From: Acidobacteriaceae bacterium
GTDB lineage: Bacteria; Acidobacteriota; Terriglobia; Terriglobales; Acidobacteriaceae
Assembly: GCA_003166055.1 (NCBI GenBank)
Contig: PMWR01000392.1
Coordinates: forward strand, 425 to 6,229
Direction: 5' to 3'
Length of the DNA stretch: 5,805 bases
The notes beneath the pieces are model-generated. The model saw nothing but the letters and a program-made list of their open reading frames with translations. It searched no databases and had not been told where the DNA came from. The position numbers and the translations under genes were made by a program. Shown in pieces: positions 5,001-5,805 of this stretch (positions within the stretch are counted from its first letter, which is position 1; every line of letters begins with the position of its first letter).

Positions 5001-5805
5001 GAATGTCTGGGTAGAAGAGCTGCAGCGCCAAGGCCCGCAAAACTGGACCGTGGTGAACTCGTTCGACACGGGCATCAGCCCTTACTACTACAACTGCGGA
5101 GAATGTGACGGAAGCGCTTACCTGCCGAGCTTGATCGTGACCGGTGACCTGAACGGCGATGGTTACCTGGACTTCGCCCTCACCGGCGTCCCATACAACC
5201 CCAACTGTAGCGACTGCTCACAGACTAACGAATTGCAGTCCTGGTATTACGGCAACGATGCGCAGGCGAATATCCCAAGCTCCTCTCTGACTCCACCGCC
5301 CCCGCCGGGCACCTACTCGCTGAGCGTGAACTACCCCGGCAACCAGCTTTATCAGGGAGGCTCCGCGGCTGCTGCGTTACCGATCACCATCGTCCCAGGC
5401 TCGGTCAGCGGACTTGTCTCCGGCCCGTCGAGTGACATCTTCGGAAACAACGACACCTTCACCGTAACCGTCAACGGCGCCCCAGGCGGTGCTGCGCCCA
5501 CGGGTACCGTGGTCGTGTACAGTAACGGAATTTCGATCGGAACGGCGAACCTGTCCTCGGATGGCGGTTCGACTGCAACAGGCTCGGTGACGACCTCGAC
5601 CCCACTTGCCCTCGGAACCGATACCATCACGGCCTTCTATCAGGGCGACGGCAACTACAGCCCGGTCTACCTCACTCCCACCAACATCCAGATCAGTGCT
5701 TCAGCCCCCGCAACTAACTATCCGCTCACCTCGTTCGATATTGGCGCTACACCCGCTCCCGTCGGCGTTGGGCTCTACACCACGCTGACCGCGACTCTTA
5801 CCGGG
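2062..5805 (+). CDS. Large exported modular protein: Ig-like repeats and FG-GAP/VCBS propeller (3' end outside window)
   Basis: The frame is open for 1,248 codons from ATG 2062 to the last base, so the C-terminus is missing. Residues 1-18 look like a Sec signal (R3, hydrophobic 4-18, I16-L-A18). C12 is not in a good lipobox. Domains in order: three cysteine-paired Ig-like repeats (38-143, 144-254, 255-358); a Big_3_5-type Ig-like domain (361-455, with A432-T-Y-S-G-D-N-N-Y440); an IPT/TIG-like segment (459-553); the first part of another Ig-like domain (554-619); an FG-GAP/VCBS propeller (about 620-1077) with six calcium-type loops; the apparent remainder of the split Ig domain (1078-1112, after five prolines); an Ig-like domain (1114-1213, F1192-Y-Q-G-D-G-N-Y1200); and the start of a fourth repeat (1225 onward). 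Such proteins generally act outside the cell in adhesion, ligand binding or matrix building; no enzyme motif is visible. It has almost no basic residues (4 Lys, 3 Arg, 0 His). It overlaps and follows the lipoprotein gene, its probable partner. The gene and domain class are secure, the biological role unknown. Confidence 0.95.
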   Translation, partial: MNRLIFGLSLACIPVILALPSPGSLQTNIGESEPFTSFTLQASSNPVVVGQYTTLTATLTGAYGTPAGTVEFYVSTTTDGCSLSSVIGTVEGELGSYTENYTPSQTGAIPICAVYIPSDGDVYAAQTAPLYLLNVTPSPYFYSFTLQGFPNPVAVGQTTTLTASLSGSNGVPTGQIQFFVSSNVDGCSSSSPGTLIGQPAQVSSNTGSASLNWIPTQTGAASICAAYIPNPNGDTYVSQISGIYQLTVGDSFSVFDLGASPSPVGQGNLTTLTAFLLGANGAVPGNVAFYVSNNSNNTCSPYNNSAYFFGEAQVVNGIATVNGNAYQSGTLPICAAYIPNPYYDVYGSAISGPYSLTVYYPTVLTVSVPAAGLQGVPVTFNFGLTTPSGQPAPTGTITLTDACNNTFGPATVTGLSTTYSLQAAPCGNQFTATYSGDNNYASQQVGSSNANTLLIENGLDIIGPGAVTPDASTTTTFTLTGPGITANSLVSVQGLSEPITPTSFNLSAPIPQLTFTFPNTLGTGETNLSLVVPADTNSGYSVIGGPIQLQVYNLYSDTVTSSTTPATVSYGSPLTATVTRGLAADAAVPAGPVSFTLNGTGVDAGYSASLGTGQLSQLSTQQGSYPGPPFSDQIDSNGTAKLLSADLNGDGYTDVVGIPGQYYPNSFGAYWTASGPYLQVMLSTGANGLETEEQVYAGCVPQDFAVGDITGDGIPDLVVVCNNSVTGAVNNLVAYYMPGIANTNGSGLGTGTFGPPIAFGGNSTIAAPTNVVLGQFNSDGYLDIAVIDGIKGIVQVISPFGNPGNSYGPYVNFDTSYGYVQNAGAADFNKDNFSDLVLEEYSYPNNPYYTTNGAVLVLLSQGNDYGFQLKSETPFTADTYYMQGMTVTDVNGDGYPDVVITDYGQPNYTNYDAGNLLIFENDQLGDLPLTFTYSSSNDPVISNPGTVAGAPFPSLLQPSSTAAAAPGWNLVYTGIGNSNGNVWVEELQRQGPQNWTVVNSFDTGISPYYYNCGECDGSAYLPSLIVTGDLNGDGYLDFALTGVPYNPNCSDCSQTNELQSWYYGNDAQANIPSSSLTPPPPPGTYSLSVNYPGNQLYQGGSAAAALPITIVPGSVSGLVSGPSSDIFGNNDTFTVTVNGAPGGAAPTGTVVVYSNGISIGTANLSSDGGSTATGSVTTSTPLALGTDTITAFYQGDGNYSPVYLTPTNIQISASAPATNYPLTSFDIGATPAPVGVGLYTTLTATLTG
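2173..2490 (+). repeat. Cysteine-type Ig-like repeat, copy 1 (residues 38-143)
   Basis: This unit opens with S-N-P-V-V-V-G-Q-Y-T-T-L-T-A-T-L-T-G, then P-A-G-T-V-E-F-Y-V-S, T-D-G-C81, and ends I-P-I-C112-A-V-Y-I-P. The opening and the T-G-x-V-x-F-Y strand match the Big_3_5 Ig-like style. The usual Y-S-G-D-x-N-Y ending is replaced by a C-A-x-Y-I-P variant. C81 and C112 are the only cysteines of the unit and may form a disulfide after export. Confidence 0.8.
2491..2823 (+). repeat. Cysteine-type Ig-like repeat, copy 2 (residues 144-254)
   Basis: This unit aligns with copy 1 throughout: P-N-P-V-A-V-G-Q-T-T-T-L-T-A-S-L-S-G, T-G-Q-I-Q-F-F-V-S, V-D-G-C187 and S-I-C224-A-A-Y-I-P-N-P. DNA similarity remains visible, for example GATGGCTGCTCA occurs in both copies, and ATTTGCGCCG recurs at 2392, 2728 and 3058. 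This points to tandem duplication followed by divergence. Confidence 0.8.
2824..3135 (+). repeat. Cysteine-type Ig-like repeat, copy 3 (residues 255-358)
   Basis: This is the most diverged of the three complete copies: S-P-S-P-V-G-Q-G-N-L-T-T-L-T-A, P-G-N-V-A-F-Y-V-S, an Asn-rich loop with C299, and P-I-C334-A-A-Y-I-P-N-P. It ends with Y-S-L-T-V358. The cysteine pair is kept although the D-G before the first cysteine is lost. Confidence 0.78.
3142..3426 (+). other. Ig-like domain of Big_3_5 type (residues 361-455)
   Basis: The segment has the familiar order V-P-V-T-F, then P-T-G-T-I-T-L, a turn, and a closing F-T-A-T-Y-S-G-D-N-N-Y strand at 430-440. It carries one cysteine pair, C403 and C426, at positions plausible for a cross-strand disulfide. 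Here it acts as a spacer between the cysteine-type repeats and the IPT-like segment. Confidence 0.75.
3436..3720 (+). other. IPT/TIG-like beta segment (residues 459-553)
   Basis: The segment reads G-P-G-A-V-T-P-D-A-S-T-T-T-T-F-T-L-T-G-P-G-I, resembling the start of IPT/TIG domains (x-P-x-x-x-x-x-G-x-x-x-L-x-V-x-G-x-G-F). It continues with alternating hydrophobic strands and a closing I-Q-L-Q-V-Y-N. The match is loose, and it could instead be another divergent Ig-like domain. Confidence 0.45.
3721..5397 (+). other. Ig-like domain apparently split by the propeller (halves 3721-3918 and 5293-5397)
   Basis: Residues 554-619 have the N-terminal strands of a Big_3_5-like domain (V-S-Y-G-S-P-L-T-A-T-V, then P-A-G-P-V-S-F-T-L-N-G) but no closing strand pair. 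The closing motif, P-G-T-Y-S-L-S-V-N-Y-P-G-N-Q-L-Y-Q-G-G followed by L-P-I-T-I-V, appears only after the propeller at 1078-1112. The simplest reading is one Ig-like domain with the propeller inserted in a loop. Two unrelated partial domains cannot be excluded. Confidence 0.5.
3919..5292 (+). other. FG-GAP/VCBS calcium-loop beta-propeller (residues about 620-1077)
   Basis: Six loops of the D-x-N-x-D-G-x-x-D type are visible: 3997-4023 (D646), 4183-4209 (D708), 4384-4410 (Q775 in place of the first Asp), 4540-4566 (D827, with N832 in place of Gly), 4726-4752 (D889) and 5146-5172 (D1029). Each is followed by a hydrophobic strand such as D-V-V or D-L-V. Spacing is 52 to 67 residues, except 140 between the last two, which leaves room for one blade without a loop (about 954-987). 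This gives seven blades, as in integrin-alpha-type propellers, where these loops bind calcium. The fold is well supported; the blade count is an inference. Confidence 0.85.
5401..5700 (+). other. Complete Ig-like domain of Big_3_5 type (residues 1114-1213)
   Basis: The segment has all typical elements in order: F-T-V-T-V-N-G, A-P-T-G-T-V-V-V-Y, I-G-T-A-N-L, L-G-T-D-T-I-T-A-F-Y-Q-G-D-G-N-Y-S. It has no cysteine, unlike the domain at 361-455. It links the propeller region to the next cysteine-type repeat. Confidence 0.82.
5734..5805 (+). repeat. Start of a fourth cysteine-type Ig-like repeat, cut by the window end
   Basis: Residues 1225-1248 (A-T-P-A-P-V-G-V-G-L-Y-T-T-L-T-A-T-L-T-G) match the opening of copies 1-3 and most closely copy 1 (Y-T-T-L-T-A-T-L-T-G is identical). 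The region after the propeller therefore seems to restart the same module series, so the protein probably continues for at least several hundred more residues. Confidence 0.75.

Noticed and set aside
3919..5292. Possible enzyme (lyase or esterase) in the propeller region
   Set aside because: Only structural calcium-loop motifs are visible; there is no histidine in the whole visible protein and no G-x-S-x-G or similar catalytic signature.

Overview
The window looks like part of a chromosome from a GC-rich, Gram-negative soil bacterium. Acidobacteriota (Terriglobia-like) is my best guess. This rests on gene style rather than a marker gene: a long exported protein built from bacterial Ig-like repeats and an FG-GAP/VCBS propeller, beside a beta-propeller lipoprotein. 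It is an inference. All three genes lie on the + strand and all three products carry export signals. I see no tRNA, rRNA, CRISPR array, transposase or phage gene.

Layout. (1) 30-776: a 248-residue exported protein with a proline/glutamine-rich linker, an Fn3-like beta domain and a TPR-like helical tail. (2) 777-1024: a 248-base spacer with a strong hairpin (819-845, probable terminator) and a plausible sigma-70-type promoter (924-953). (3) 1025-2065: a 346-residue predicted lipoprotein with a repeated beta-propeller architecture. (4) 2062-5805 and beyond: the main gene. It starts inside the stop codon of the lipoprotein gene (ATGA overlap) and stays open for 1,248 codons to the window edge. 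It encodes an exported modular adhesin-like or scaffold-like protein.

Domain order in the large protein, read by eye: signal peptide (1 to about 20); three Ig-like repeats of 104-111 residues with a conserved cysteine pair (38-358); one Big_3_5-type Ig-like domain (361-455); one IPT/TIG-like segment (459-553); the first part of another Ig-like domain (554 to about 619); a calcium-loop FG-GAP/VCBS propeller with six visible D-x-N-x-D-G loops and one degenerate blade (about 620-1077); what looks like the rest of the interrupted Ig-like domain (1078-1112); a complete Ig-like domain (1114-1213); and the start of a fourth cysteine-type repeat, cut by the window end (1225 onward).

How they may work together: the ATGA overlap suggests the lipoprotein and the large protein are translationally coupled and made together. 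A membrane-anchored propeller next to a long surface protein suggests an envelope or extracellular binding function, but no ligand, enzyme activity or anchoring motif is visible, so the function stays open. The large protein has an extreme composition: by hand translation it has four Lys, three Arg and no His in 1,248 residues, against roughly 75 Asp/Glu. I see no enzymatic, defence or mobile system here. The novelty, if any, is in the architecture and composition of the large protein.
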